This document shows, one piece after another, positions 19,730-27,848 of a stretch of 64,000 nt of DNA. The stretch's first letter is position 1. Each line of letters begins with the position of its first letter. The stretch lies in the NCBI RefSeq assembly GCF_000756775.1, contig NZ_CCSF01000001.1, positions 3,286,001 through 3,350,000 on the forward strand, given 5' to 3'. Position numbers and translations under genes: made by a program. A model generated the notes under the pieces. It was given only the letters and a program-made list of their open reading frames with translations. It was not told the origin of the DNA and made no database searches. Source of the stretch: Pseudomonas saudiphocaensis (GTDB taxonomy: Bacteria; Pseudomonadota; Gammaproteobacteria; Pseudomonadales; Pseudomonadaceae).

Positions 19730-20553
19730 ATCAGGTCTGGAACATTGCCCGCAAGGAACTCAGTGACGGTCTGCGCAACCGCTGGTTGCTGGCGATCAGC
19801 CTGCTATTCGCCGTGCTTGCAGTGGGCATCGCCTGGCTGGGCGCGGCAGCCTCGGGGCAGCTGGGCTTCACCTCGATCCCGGCGACCATCGCCAGTCTGG
19901 CCAGTCTGGCCACCTTTCTGATGCCGCTGATTGCGCTGCTGCTGGCCTATGACGCCATCGTCGGCGAAGACGAGGGCGGCACGCTGATGCTGTTGCTGAC
20001 CTATCCGCTGGGGCGCGGGCAGATCCTGCTGGGCAAATTCGTTGGTCATGGTCTGATCCTGGCGCTGGCAGTGCTGATCGGCTTCGGCTGTGCCGCTGTG
20101 GCGATTGCGCTGCTGGTCGAGGATATCGAGCTGGGCGTGCTGGTCTGGGCCTTCGGCCGCTTCATGATCTCTTCGACGCTGCTGGGCTGGGTATTTCTGG
20201 CGCTGGCCTACGTGATCAGCAGCAAGGTCAGCGAGAAATCCAGCGCGGCGGGCCTGGCGCTGGGCGTCTGGTTCCTCTTCGTGCTGGTCTTCGACCTGGT
20301 GCTGCTGGCCCTACTGGTGCTCAGCGAGGGCAAGTTCAGCCCGGAACTGCTGCCGTGGCTGTTGTTGCTCAATCCTGCCGATATCTACCGGCTGATCAAC
20401 CTGTCCGGCTTCGAAGGCGGCAACGCCATGGGCGTGCTGTCGCTGGGCAGTGACCTGCCGCTGCCGGCTGCGGCGCTCTGGCTTTGCCTGCTGGTCTGGA
20501 TGGGTGTTTCGTTGCTGGCTGCATACGGCGTGTTTCGCCGCCGGCTTGCCTGA
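19726..20553 (+). CDS. nosY: ABC transporter permease NosY
   Basis: Membrane subunit of NosDFY, 275 residues with six hydrophobic spans (for example [58 protein letters not shown]). The opening [20 protein letters not shown] is typical of ABC-2 permeases, where it packs on the ATPase. It is coupled to nosF by an ATGA overlap. Length and position match NosY of pseudomonads. Confidence 0.95.
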   Translation: MNQVWNIARKELSDGLRNRWLLAISLLFAVLAVGIAWLGAAASGQLGFTSIPATIASLASLATFLMPLIALLLAYDAIVGEDEGGTLMLLLTYPLGRGQILLGKFVGHGLILALAVLIGFGCAAVAIALLVEDIELGVLVWAFGRFMISSTLLGWVFLALAYVISSKVSEKSSAAGLALGVWFLFVLVFDLVLLALLVLSEGKFSPELLPWLLLLNPADIYRLINLSGFEGGNAMGVLSLGSDLPLPAAALWLCLLVWMGVSLLAAYGVFRRRLA

Positions 20554-20576
20554 TTTCATTGGAGGAAGGAACTGAA

Positions 20577-21161
20577 ATGATGAAAGCGCTATATACCAAG
20601 GCTTCCAGCGTGCTGATCGCCTTGTTGCTGCTGGGGCTGGCAGGATGCGGCGAGTCCGAGCAGGCCACGCAGCCGGTAGAGCCGGTGGCGTTCCATGCTG
20701 ACGACGAGTGCCATGTCTGCGGCATGGCCATTCTGGATTTCCCCGGCCCGAAGGGGCAGGCGGTGGAGAGGGGCGGCGTGAAGAAGTTCTGCTCCACGGG
20801 GGAGATGATCGGCTGGTGGCTGCAGCCGGAAAACCGCGTGCTGGATGCCAAGCTCTATGTGCATGACATGGCGCACGGCAGCTGGGCGCAACCCGATGAT
20901 GCCCATCTGATCGACGCCAGGAGCGCCTGGTATGTGGCCGGCACCGAGCTTGAGGGCGCCATGGGCGCGGTGCTGGCATCGTTCGCCGATGAGGATGCTG
21001 CACGGCAACTGGCGGCCGAGCATGGTGGGCAGGTGCTGCGTTTCGAGGAGATCGATCAGGCAGTGCTGCAGAGTTTTCCGGGCATGGGGCACATGGGGCA
21101 CGACCCTGTGGAGCACATGGAGGAAATGAACGATCACGAGCATGACCACGCGGGTCATTGA
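20577..21161 (+). CDS. nosL: Copper-binding outer-membrane lipoprotein NosL
   Basis: A 194-residue lipoprotein that carries Cu(I) for NosZ assembly. The lipobox is LLGLAGC with Cys24 as the acylation site. The metal site [13 protein letters not shown] contains Cys45, Cys48 and Met50. The C-terminus is unusually rich in His and Met ([15 protein letters not shown]...HEHDHAGH), suggesting an additional metal-binding tail. ATG 20577 (a second ATG follows at once) is preceded by GGAGGAAGGA. It is the last maturation gene before tatE. Confidence 0.95.
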   Translation: MMKALYTKASSVLIALLLLGLAGCGESEQATQPVEPVAFHADDECHVCGMAILDFPGPKGQAVERGGVKKFCSTGEMIGWWLQPENRVLDAKLYVHDMAHGSWAQPDDAHLIDARSAWYVAGTELEGAMGAVLASFADEDAARQLAAEHGGQVLRFEEIDQAVLQSFPGMGHMGHDPVEHMEEMNDHEHDHAGH

Positions 21162-21192
21162 ACGGCAATGCAACTTCCAAGAGGTGAATGAA

Positions 21193-21369
21193 ATGATGGG
21201 TATCAGCATCTGGCAGCTTCTGATCATTCTGCTGATCGTGGTCATGCTGTTCGGCACCAAGCGCCTGCGCAACCTGGGCTCCGACCTGGGCGGGGCCATC
21301 AGCGGCTTTCGCAAATCGGTGAACGAAGGGGAGAACAGCCCGGAGCCGGTCAAGCAGGAGATCAAGTAG
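21193..21369 (+). CDS. tatE: TatA/E-family translocase subunit of the nos cluster
   Basis: 58 residues (57 if the second ATG at 21196 is used). One membrane helix ([20 protein letters not shown]) is followed by the amphipathic segment [19 protein letters not shown] and a short polar tail. This is the TatA/TatE pattern with the [10 protein letters not shown] motif. GAGGTG precedes the start. It is probably cotranscribed with nosL and supports Tat export of NosZ, as in P. stutzeri where a tatE-like gene ends the nos operon. Confidence 0.93.
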   Translation: MMGISIWQLLIILLIVVMLFGTKRLRNLGSDLGGAISGFRKSVNEGENSPEPVKQEIK

Positions 21370-21503
21370 ACCGGCATCGATGCGGCTGCTTCCGAGCAGC
21401 CGCATGGTGCGATTTTCCAAACCGTTTGCCCGCTGGACATGTAGCACTGGTCTGCTGCGGGCGAAGGCATGCGTGGGAACAAGACCACACCTCGGTGTAG
21501 AGC

Positions 21504-21805
21504 CATTTCACGGGCATGGCCCGTTCCCACAGAAAAGCGCTCAGCCCCAGTGTAGGAGCGGGCCATGCCCGCGAAGGGGAGTTGCAGCCTCTGCGGCCTG
21601 GCTTGTCTGCGGCAAGCCTTGATTCATGTAGCAAAAGCGCAACAGCTCGCCGGCTATTTCACGGGCATGGCCCGTTCCCACGGAAAAGCGCTCAGCCCCA
21701 GCGTAGGAGCGGGCCATGCCCGCGAAGAAGGTTTGCAGCGTCCGCGGCCTGATTTGTCTGCGGCAAGCCGTGATTCATACGGCAAAAGCGCAACAGCTCG
21801 CCGGC
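21504..21805. repeat. Two 151-bp tandem copies, each carrying a REP doublet
   Basis: The sequence from 21504 to 21654 is repeated at 21655-21805 with a 151-bp period and few differences. Each copy holds a REP pair (TTCACGGGCATGGCCCG...CCCAC and GTAGGAGCGGGCCATGCCC-GCGAA) followed by about 70 bp of unique-looking sequence ending CAACAGCTCGCCGGC. Open frames across it are by-products of the repeat. The flanks 21370-21503 and 21806-21981 hold only the nnrS promoter region. Confidence 0.85.
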
Positions 21806-21847
21806 CATGGGCACCACACGTCGCTGGCGCACCTACTCTTGGAAAAT

Positions 21848-21861
21848 CTGATTGCAATCAA
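21848..21861 (+). promoter_or_regulatory. FNR-type (ANR/DNR) box of the nnrS promoter
   Basis: CTGAT-TGCA-ATCAA matches nine of ten consensus positions. TAGAAA at 21885-21890 lies about 33 bp downstream of its centre, a fitting -10 for a class II promoter. The nnrS GTG start is at 21982. Confidence 0.75.
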
Positions 21862-21981
21862 GTCTGACCAGGCCGCCTAAGCTGTAGAAAGTACCTGTGG
21901 CTGTCGTAGTGGTGACAGCCTTCACTATCAGGTGCGGTGGAGCGTTCACTGCCCGATGTAGAAGAAGCTTCAGGAGGCCTT

Positions 21982-23172
21982 GTGCAAGTTCTCGATCGGC
22001 GAAAAGCCCTAAGTATTCCGCCCGTGTGGCGGCTTGCGTTTCGCCCGTTCTTTCTCGCCGGCAGCATCTTTGCCATGCTCGCCATTCCCCTCTGGATTGC
22101 AGCCTGGACCGGTCTCTGGCCCGGTTTTCAACCCACCGGTGGCTGGCTGGCCTGGCACCGTCACGAGATGCTCTTCGGCTTTGCCATGGCCATTGTCGCC
22201 GGATTTGTGCTGACGGCCGGGCAGACCTGGACCGGCCAGCCGGGTGTTTCCGGCAACCGCCTGATGGTTCTTGCCGGTGTCTGGCTGGCGGCCCGCCTGA
22301 GCTGGCTGTTGGGCCTGCCGCTGGTGCTGCTGGCGCCGCTCAATCTGCTGTTCCTGCTCGGGGTTCTGGTACTGATAGGGCGCATGCTCTGGGTGGTCAG
22401 GCAGACGCGCAACTATCCCATCGTGGTCGTGCTGAGCCTGATGATCGGCGCCGAGCTGCTGGTGCTTTCCGGTATCGCGCTGGGTGATGATGGCTTGCAG
22501 CGCCAGGGAGTGCTGGCTGCGCTCTGGCTGGTAGCGGCGCTGATGACGCTTATCGGCGGGCGGGTGATTCCGTTCTTCACTCAGCGCGGCCTCGGGCGCA
22601 CGGCGCAGGTGAAGGCATGGCCCTGGCTTGACTGGTCGCTGCTGGTCGGCAGTGCGCTGATCGCGGTTCTCTATGCCTCGGGTGTGGCGCTGGTAGCGCA
22701 TGCGCTGCTCGGGGTGCTGTTTCTGGCCGTCGGCCTGGGGCATCTGCTGCGCCTGATCCGCTGGTATGACGCGGGCATCCGCAACGTGCCGCTGCTGTGG
22801 TCGCTACACCTGGCGATGCTCTGGCTGGTGGTGGCGACAGTTGGGCTGGCACTGTGGAATTTCGGCTTGCTGAACAACTCCAGTCCGTCGCTGCATGCCC
22901 TGAGTGTTGGCGCCATGGGCGGGCTGATCCTGGCGATGATCGCCCGCGTCACGCTGGGCCATACCGGCCGGCCGCTTGAGCTGCCGCCGGGCATCGTCTG
23001 GGCCTTTGTGCTGTTCAACCTGGGGGCGCTGTCCCGAGTGTTCCTCTCGACCCTCTGGCCGCTGGGTTCGCTTTGGCTGGCAGCGGCTTGTTGGGCCGCC
23101 GCGTTGGGGCTTTATGTCTGGCGCTACGCACCGATGCTGGTGACGGCGCGGGTCGACGGCCATCCGGGCTGA
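21982..23172 (+). CDS. nnrS: NnrS family haem-copper membrane protein (NO stress)
   Basis: A polytopic inner-membrane protein of 396 residues with about 12 helices. NnrS proteins contain haem and copper and protect cells from nitric oxide or nitrosative damage. Family features are the opening WRLAFRPFFLAGSIFAM, WHRHEMLFGFAMAIVAGFVLTAGQTWTG, GGRVIPFFTQRG and HALSVGAMGGLILAMIARVTLGHTGRPL. The start is GTG 21982, because AGGAGG lies four bases upstream and the resulting length equals the 396-codon open reading frame I recall at this place in P. stutzeri; the ATG at 21937 has no such site. An FNR-type box is upstream. Confidence 0.93.
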   Translation: MQVLDRRKALSIPPVWRLAFRPFFLAGSIFAMLAIPLWIAAWTGLWPGFQPTGGWLAWHRHEMLFGFAMAIVAGFVLTAGQTWTGQPGVSGNRLMVLAGVWLAARLSWLLGLPLVLLAPLNLLFLLGVLVLIGRMLWVVRQTRNYPIVVVLSLMIGAELLVLSGIALGDDGLQRQGVLAALWLVAALMTLIGGRVIPFFTQRGLGRTAQVKAWPWLDWSLLVGSALIAVLYASGVALVAHALLGVLFLAVGLGHLLRLIRWYDAGIRNVPLLWSLHLAMLWLVVATVGLALWNFGLLNNSSPSLHALSVGAMGGLILAMIARVTLGHTGRPLELPPGIVWAFVLFNLGALSRVFLSTLWPLGSLWLAAACWAAALGLYVWRYAPMLVTARVDGHPG

Positions 23173-23284
23173 CCGCCGAGCCCAAACCTTCCCGGCCTCT
23201 GGCCTCTCGTTGATAAAAACTGCTGCCTTTCCAGGGCGGAAGGGCAGCCTGCGGCTCGGCAAAGTGCCGGCATCGGAGATGTAG

Positions 23285-24031
23285 ATGAAAAATACTGAAT
23301 TCAAGGATCGCTTCGCGGTGATCACCGGTGCCAGCTCCGGTATCGGCCTGGCGCTATGCACCGAGCTGCTCCAGCGTGGCGCCCGTGTTCTGGCGATGTC
23401 ACGCAGTGTCGGTGGTCTGAAGTCGCTGCTGGAGATCTATGCGGAAAAGCTGCACTGGCTGGAGGGGGACGTTACCTCCAGGGATGATCTGCAGGCACTG
23501 GCGCGGCGTGCAGCGCAGCTAGGGCCGGTGGATTATCTGGTACCCAATGCCGGAATCGCCGAGCTGGGCGACAGTCTCGACATGAGCGCCTTTGACAGGC
23601 AATGGGCCGTCAACGGCGCGGGCGCGCTGAATACCCTCGGTGCCCTGCGCAACGAACTGGCCCGGCCGGCCTCGGTAGTATTTGTCGGTACCTTCCTGAC
23701 CCGCAGCACCTTTGCGGGGCTGGCGGCCTATATCGCCAGCAAGGCGGCGCTGGTTGCCCAGGCGCGCACCTTGGCGGTGGAGTTCGCGCCGCTGGGGGTG
23801 CGCATCAATATCGTCTCGCCGGGCCCGACGGCAACCGCAATCTGGGGCACGCTGGGGCTGAGCGACGAGCAGTTCGAGCAGGTCGCCGAAATGGTCGGCA
23901 AGCGCCTCCTGCCAGGGCATTTCCTGGAGTCCGCCGCGGTGGCCAACGTCATCCTGTTCCAGCTTTCCCAAGGCGCGCGCGGCGTCTATGGCCAGGACTG
24001 GGTCGTGGACAACGGTTACACCCTGAACTGA
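23285..24031 (+). CDS. Short-chain dehydrogenase/reductase in the denitrification island
   Basis: A 248-residue NAD(P)-dependent SDR. The cofactor motif TGASSGIG is at residues 14-21, with VPNAG in place of NNAG, and the active-site YIASK is present. The residue 13 before the catalytic Tyr, normally Ser, appears to be Thr (VGTFLTRS), which may weaken or alter catalysis. The C-terminal GQDWVVDNGYTLN is the usual SDR end. An SDR of about 247 residues follows nnrS in P. stutzeri too. The substrate is unknown; cotranscription with nnrS is likely although the gap is 112 bp. Confidence 0.85.
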   Translation: MKNTEFKDRFAVITGASSGIGLALCTELLQRGARVLAMSRSVGGLKSLLEIYAEKLHWLEGDVTSRDDLQALARRAAQLGPVDYLVPNAGIAELGDSLDMSAFDRQWAVNGAGALNTLGALRNELARPASVVFVGTFLTRSTFAGLAAYIASKAALVAQARTLAVEFAPLGVRINIVSPGPTATAIWGTLGLSDEQFEQVAEMVGKRLLPGHFLESAAVANVILFQLSQGARGVYGQDWVVDNGYTLN

Positions 24032-24061
24032 TCCCCAGCCCCCGAGAAAGCAGGAGCGAGC

Positions 24062-25177
24062 ATGCTGTTCAAATGGAAAAAGACTGCCCGGCAGCTGCGG
24101 CAGGAGCGTGACGATCTGCAGACGACCTGTGATGAGCAGGCGGCCCACATCAATGCGTTGAAGGAGCAGCTGGCGGCAGCCCGGGCGAGCGGCCAGGAAG
24201 CCCAGCGGCAACTCGACTACTACCGCGGTGTGGCCGGCAACCTGATTCGCTTCAGTGCTTCTGTCACCCATCTCGGAGACTCCTTCGAATACCTCACGGG
24301 GCAACTCGGTGAGAACCATGCGCGTGCCGAGCAGGTAGCCGATGCGGCCATGAGCAACCAGAAGCAGTTCGGCGAGTTACAGGGCCGGGCGGCGGAGATG
24401 GAGGGCGGCCTCAACGAGGCTTCGCTGAAGGTCGACACCCTTGCCGGGCGCTCCCAGGAAATCAACGGCATCGTCGATCTCATCAGCGGCATCGCCAGTC
24501 AGACCAACCTGCTGGCGCTGAACGCTGCCATTGAGGCGGCGCGCGCTGGCGAGGCCGGGCGCGGCTTTGCAGTCGTCGCCAGCGAAATTCGCAGCCTGGC
24601 GGAAAAGACCGCACTGGCGACCGCAGATATCGTGCACAAGATTAGCGAGATCCAGGCGGAGATCGCCAACGTCCACGCCTATATCCGCTCGCAGAGCGGG
24701 ATGGCGCAGAGTTTCAGCCGCACTACCGAAACGGCTGTCGAGGCCATGGAGAGGCTCCATCGGTTGGCCGGAAACATGCGCCAGGGGATCGAGAGTTCAT
24801 CGTTTCGTGCCGGGATCGAGCTGGCGAATCTGGACGAGCTATCGCTCAAGTTCGTGGTTTACAACCATGTTCTGGACGCCTCTCGCCAACAGGCTCCGAA
24901 CCTGCCGGACGAACGCGAATGCCGTTTCGGCCGCTGGTATTACGGTGAGGCCAATCGCGGCATGCAAAAGCAGGATCACTTCCGGCAGATCGAGCGACCG
25001 CACATTGCAGTACATGAACAGGGGCAGCAGGCAATTCAGGCATTCAGCCGTCAGTCGCTGGACGAGACGCTGGCCTGCCTGGGCCGTATGGAGGAGGCCA
25101 ACCTGGAGGTGATGCGTATCGTTGCGTACGTCGTCCAAGAGCAAGAAGCAGCTCGGAGCTGCAACGAGTTCGCCTGA
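24062..25177 (+). CDS. Soluble chemoreceptor with C-terminal CZB zinc-binding domain
   Basis: 371 residues with no membrane span. The first 60 residues form a coiled coil. Residues about 85-260 are a methyl-accepting signalling hairpin with the conserved tip [40 protein letters not shown]. The C-terminus is a chemoreceptor zinc-binding (CZB) domain with VVYNHVLDA, the [10 protein letters not shown] motif (Cys, FG, WY) and [16 protein letters not shown]. Cytoplasmic CZB receptors such as TlpD respond to oxidants. AGGAGCGAGC precedes the ATG, 30 bp after the SDR gene. In this setting it may report redox or NO stress; that is inference. Confidence 0.9.
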   Translation: MLFKWKKTARQLRQERDDLQTTCDEQAAHINALKEQLAAARASGQEAQRQLDYYRGVAGNLIRFSASVTHLGDSFEYLTGQLGENHARAEQVADAAMSNQKQFGELQGRAAEMEGGLNEASLKVDTLAGRSQEINGIVDLISGIASQTNLLALNAAIEAARAGEAGRGFAVVASEIRSLAEKTALATADIVHKISEIQAEIANVHAYIRSQSGMAQSFSRTTETAVEAMERLHRLAGNMRQGIESSSFRAGIELANLDELSLKFVVYNHVLDASRQQAPNLPDERECRFGRWYYGEANRGMQKQDHFRQIERPHIAVHEQGQQAIQAFSRQSLDETLACLGRMEEANLEVMRIVAYVVQEQEAARSCNEFA

Positions 25178-25194
25178 GTCCTAACTCATACTAG

Positions 25195-25212
25195 GCAGCC
25201 GCAGCTGCTTTT
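25195..25212 (+). terminator. Terminator after the CZB chemoreceptor gene
   Basis: GCAGC-CGCA-GCTGC followed by TTTT, 18 bp after the stop codon. The stem is short, so efficiency may be moderate. It marks the likely end of the nnrS-SDR-CZB unit. Confidence 0.55.
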
Positions 25213-25409
25213 ATCAATAATATTGCTGTTAACGAGCAGTACTATTCATTGGCGCATAGTGCCGTCGGTGTCGATAATCGCTGCGTCCTTTGGCTGGCGT
25301 GTCAGCTCCTCGCCCCAGCCGGGTCTTGAGCGTTGTGAGTACGCTGTCCACGGAAGGACACTTTTCCCACGAGTTACACCCTCTTAAATTGTCCTTCAAA
25401 GTTGAATTC

Positions 25410-26549
25410 ATGCACGAACGCCTCTTCGACTGGTGTCGATCCTTTGTGCCCGAACCCCTGATTGCCCGGCCTATCGAGTGGCTACGCGCCTCGGTAGGTA
25501 TAGGCGTAGCGCTGGCGCTGGTAATGTCGCTCAGCGCCTGGGTTTTCGGTTTATCCGTAATGCTGCCGTTGGCGGCACCCGCCGCGGCCACTGCCGTGTT
25601 GCTGTTCGTCGCTCCGTCGAGCCCCTTCGCTCAGCCGTGGGCGGTGATCACCGGCAATCTGACCGCTACCTTGATTGGCGTGGCCCTGGGGGCCAGCGGC
25701 ATCCCCGTGGTCGTTGCGGCAGGCTTAGCCGCAGGCCTGGTCATTGCCTTCCTCTACGGTCTGCGCTGCCTGCATCCGCCGGGCGCGGCTCTGGCGCTGG
25801 TGGCGGTGGTGGGCGGCCCGCAGATCCATGCCGCCGGGTTTGCCTTGCTTTATCCGGTGGCCTTCAACTCGTTTCTATTGGTGGCGGTTGCGCTGCTCTA
25901 TAACAACCTGACCGGGCATGCCTATCCCAAGGCCAGGCCACGCAAGGGCAATATCCATAACACCCGGGACCCGCTGCCCAGCGAGCGCATGAGCTTTACC
26001 GAGGATGACGTGGAGCGGGCGCTGGAGGACTTCGGTGAATATGTGAACGTCACCCGTGATGATCTGGCGCTCTTGATCAAACAGACCGAGAAGCATGCGC
26101 TGCGACGCAGCATGGGCGAGATCACCGCAGCCGACATCATGTCCCGTGACCTGTACTGGAGCACGCCCGGCTGCACCATCCAGCGTGCCTGGCAGACGCT
26201 GCGCGAGCATCGTTTGCATTCCCTGCCGGTGCTTGAAGGCGACAGCCGCAAGCTGGTCGGGATCGTGACCCTGGTCGATTTGCTCAAGCATTTCCGGCCG
26301 GCCTCGGCGCGGCTGAAATTTGGTCAGTTGAAGTTTCTGCGCGGGGTCCATCTCGGCGCGGTCATGAGCAGCCCGGTGGTGTCGGTGCCTGAGCATGCGC
26401 ACATGGTCGACCTGGTGTTTCTGCTTTCCGACCAGGGGCTGCACTGCCTGCCGGTGGTCGACGAGCAGCAGCGCCTGGTCGGCATGATCACCCAGACCGA
26501 TCTGATCGCCGCGCTTTACCGGAACTGGCTCAAGCACCTGCCTGACTGA
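25410..26549 (+). CDS. HPP family membrane protein with two CBS domains
   Basis: About 379 residues. The N-terminal part (about 20-170) is an HPP domain of four to five helices containing the defining GLRCLHPPGAALAL segment. The C-terminal part (about 245-375) holds two CBS modules (ITAADIMSRDLYWSTPGCT...SLPVLEG and LGAVMSSPVVSVPEHAHM...CLPVVDEQQRLVGMITQTD), which normally bind adenine nucleotides. Some HPP proteins of plants and cyanobacteria are nitrite transporters, which makes an anion role plausible beside denitrification genes. ATG 25410 begins the conserved part, but no strong ribosome site is seen; an earlier in-frame ATG exists at 25290. Confidence 0.85.
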   Translation: MHERLFDWCRSFVPEPLIARPIEWLRASVGIGVALALVMSLSAWVFGLSVMLPLAAPAAATAVLLFVAPSSPFAQPWAVITGNLTATLIGVALGASGIPVVVAAGLAAGLVIAFLYGLRCLHPPGAALALVAVVGGPQIHAAGFALLYPVAFNSFLLVAVALLYNNLTGHAYPKARPRKGNIHNTRDPLPSERMSFTEDDVERALEDFGEYVNVTRDDLALLIKQTEKHALRRSMGEITAADIMSRDLYWSTPGCTIQRAWQTLREHRLHSLPVLEGDSRKLVGIVTLVDLLKHFRPASARLKFGQLKFLRGVHLGAVMSSPVVSVPEHAHMVDLVFLLSDQGLHCLPVVDEQQRLVGMITQTDLIAALYRNWLKHLPD

Positions 26550-26577
26550 TCGCGCCCAAGGCTGGCGACGGCGATGC

Positions 26578-27438
26578 TCAGAACTCGTAGTTCCAGCGCG
26601 ACCAGTCGTAATCGTCCCCGGCCACTTCGTGCAGCAGTTCGATGGCGCGGGCCAAGGTCGGCGACTGCGCCGCACGGGCATAGACCAAGTAGATCGGGTA
26701 GCTGAATTCCGGCGCCTGCTCGACCCGCTTGAGGGTGCCGTCATCCAGATAGCGCTGGACCACGCGGGTGCGGAAGTAGCCGCGACCCCCGCATTGAACC
26801 AGGTACTGCAGCGCCAGCGGCCCCAGGCTGAAGGACAGCGCAGAACGCATATTGCCCGGCAGGGCAAGGTCGTGCCGCTCACGAAAGGCCGGACCCCAGT
26901 CCACATAGATGTACGGCTCGGGGTTGCCGGCATGCTCGACCTGAATCAACTTCTCTTCGAGCACCTGTTCGACCTGCAACGCCGGCCAGTAGGCCGGCTG
27001 ATGAACCAGCACGGCATCCAGGGCGCCGAGTTCGAGCTTCTTCAGCAGCTCGTTGTCACCGGCCACATCACTGCGCAGGGCATGCTCGGGCAGCGCCTGG
27101 CGCAGGCGCTGTACCCAGGCGAGCATCAGCGGGTTGCTCAGGCTCACTTCGGCGCCGAGCGATAGCAGCTTGTCGTAGCCGCGGGGCAGGGGCAGGTCGC
27201 GCTTGGCGGTTTCCCAGGTCTGCACCAGTTGCGTGGCATAGGCGACGAATCGCTCGCCATCGCTGGTCAGTCGTGCGCCGGCGCGGTTGCGGGTGAACAG
27301 GCGACAACCGAGCTGCAATTCAAGGCTGCGCACGCGAGCGGTGACGGCCGTCTGAGTGATGTGCATGCGCTCGGCGGTGGCGATAAAGCTGCCGCTGCGA
27401 ATGATCTCGAGAAAGGTACGGGCGAGATCGATATCCAT
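26578..27438 (-). CDS. LysR family transcriptional regulator
   Basis: 286 residues. The N-terminal winged HTH (DIDLARTFLEIIRSGSFIATAERMHITQTAVTARVRSLELQLGCRLF) is canonical, and the rest is a substrate-binding-like effector domain. Convergent with the HPP-CBS gene (28 bp between stops) and on the same strand as dnrP and dnrD. No target can be read from the sequence; an effector is unknown. ATG 27438 gives the typical MDIDLARTFLEI start. Confidence 0.9.
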   Translation of the reverse strand: MDIDLARTFLEIIRSGSFIATAERMHITQTAVTARVRSLELQLGCRLFTRNRAGARLTSDGERFVAYATQLVQTWETAKRDLPLPRGYDKLLSLGAEVSLSNPLMLAWVQRLRQALPEHALRSDVAGDNELLKKLELGALDAVLVHQPAYWPALQVEQVLEEKLIQVEHAGNPEPYIYVDWGPAFRERHDLALPGNMRSALSFSLGPLALQYLVQCGGRGYFRTRVVQRYLDDGTLKRVEQAPEFSYPIYLVYARAAQSPTLARAIELLHEVAGDDYDWSRWNYEF

Positions 27439-27554
27439 ATGAGCAGCTCGTATTGAAAAAATTGATATAGACGGAGTTTAAATGATACTCCCAGGACGAG
27501 AAAGTTAGACGCCGGCAGCGCTTCAGCGAAGGCTTGCGATAGGTCTGAAAGCTG

Positions 27555-27749
27555 CTAGCCAATAGTGCCGCGGGGCAGCCACAGCATCATCGCAAAGCAG
27601 AATACGGTGAGGCCGATGCAGAACCACATAAAGCGCCGCTGGCGGCGCTGCGGTGCGCGGTGGGCATGCTCTGGCAGCGGCATGCCGCAGGTACCGCACT
27701 CGGCGTCATTGGGCGGATTGTCTTGCTGGCAGTACAGGCACTTGGGCAT
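27555..27749 (-). CDS. dnrP: DnrP-like small zinc-ribbon membrane protein
   Basis: 64 residues. A zinc ribbon is formed by Cys4-x2-Cys7 and Cys18-x2-Cys21 (KCLYCQQDNPPNDAECGTCG), followed by a basic stretch (RRQRRF) and one membrane helix (MWFCIGLTVFCFAMMLWL). It resembles the small DnrP protein described beside dnr regulators in pseudomonads; its molecular function is not known to me. A near-perfect FNR-type box lies 55 bp upstream of the start, so expression should be anaerobic or NO-linked. It follows dnrD on the same strand. Confidence 0.78.
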   Translation of the reverse strand: MPKCLYCQQDNPPNDAECGTCGMPLPEHAHRAPQRRQRRFMWFCIGLTVFCFAMMLWLPRGTIG

Positions 27750-27803
27750 GGCGGTGTCCTTAGCTAACGCTACCAGCTTGCCATGCCGGCTCTGTAATTG
27801 CGG

Positions 27804-27817
27804 TTGACGCCAATCAA
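27804..27817 (-). promoter_or_regulatory. FNR-type (ANR/DNR) box upstream of dnrP
   Basis: TTGAC-GCCA-ATCAA (plus-strand reading) matches nine of ten consensus positions and lies in the 99-bp gap between dnrD and dnrP. I could not pick a clear -10 at class II spacing toward dnrP. Confidence 0.65.
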
Positions 27818-27848
27818 CCGCATCGCAACGCCGGCCAGCTGCCGGGAA

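Noticed and set aside
21380-21867. Several 67-100-codon frames between tatE and nnrS
   Set aside because: They run through REP palindromes and the 151-bp duplication and repeat the same artificial peptide segments.
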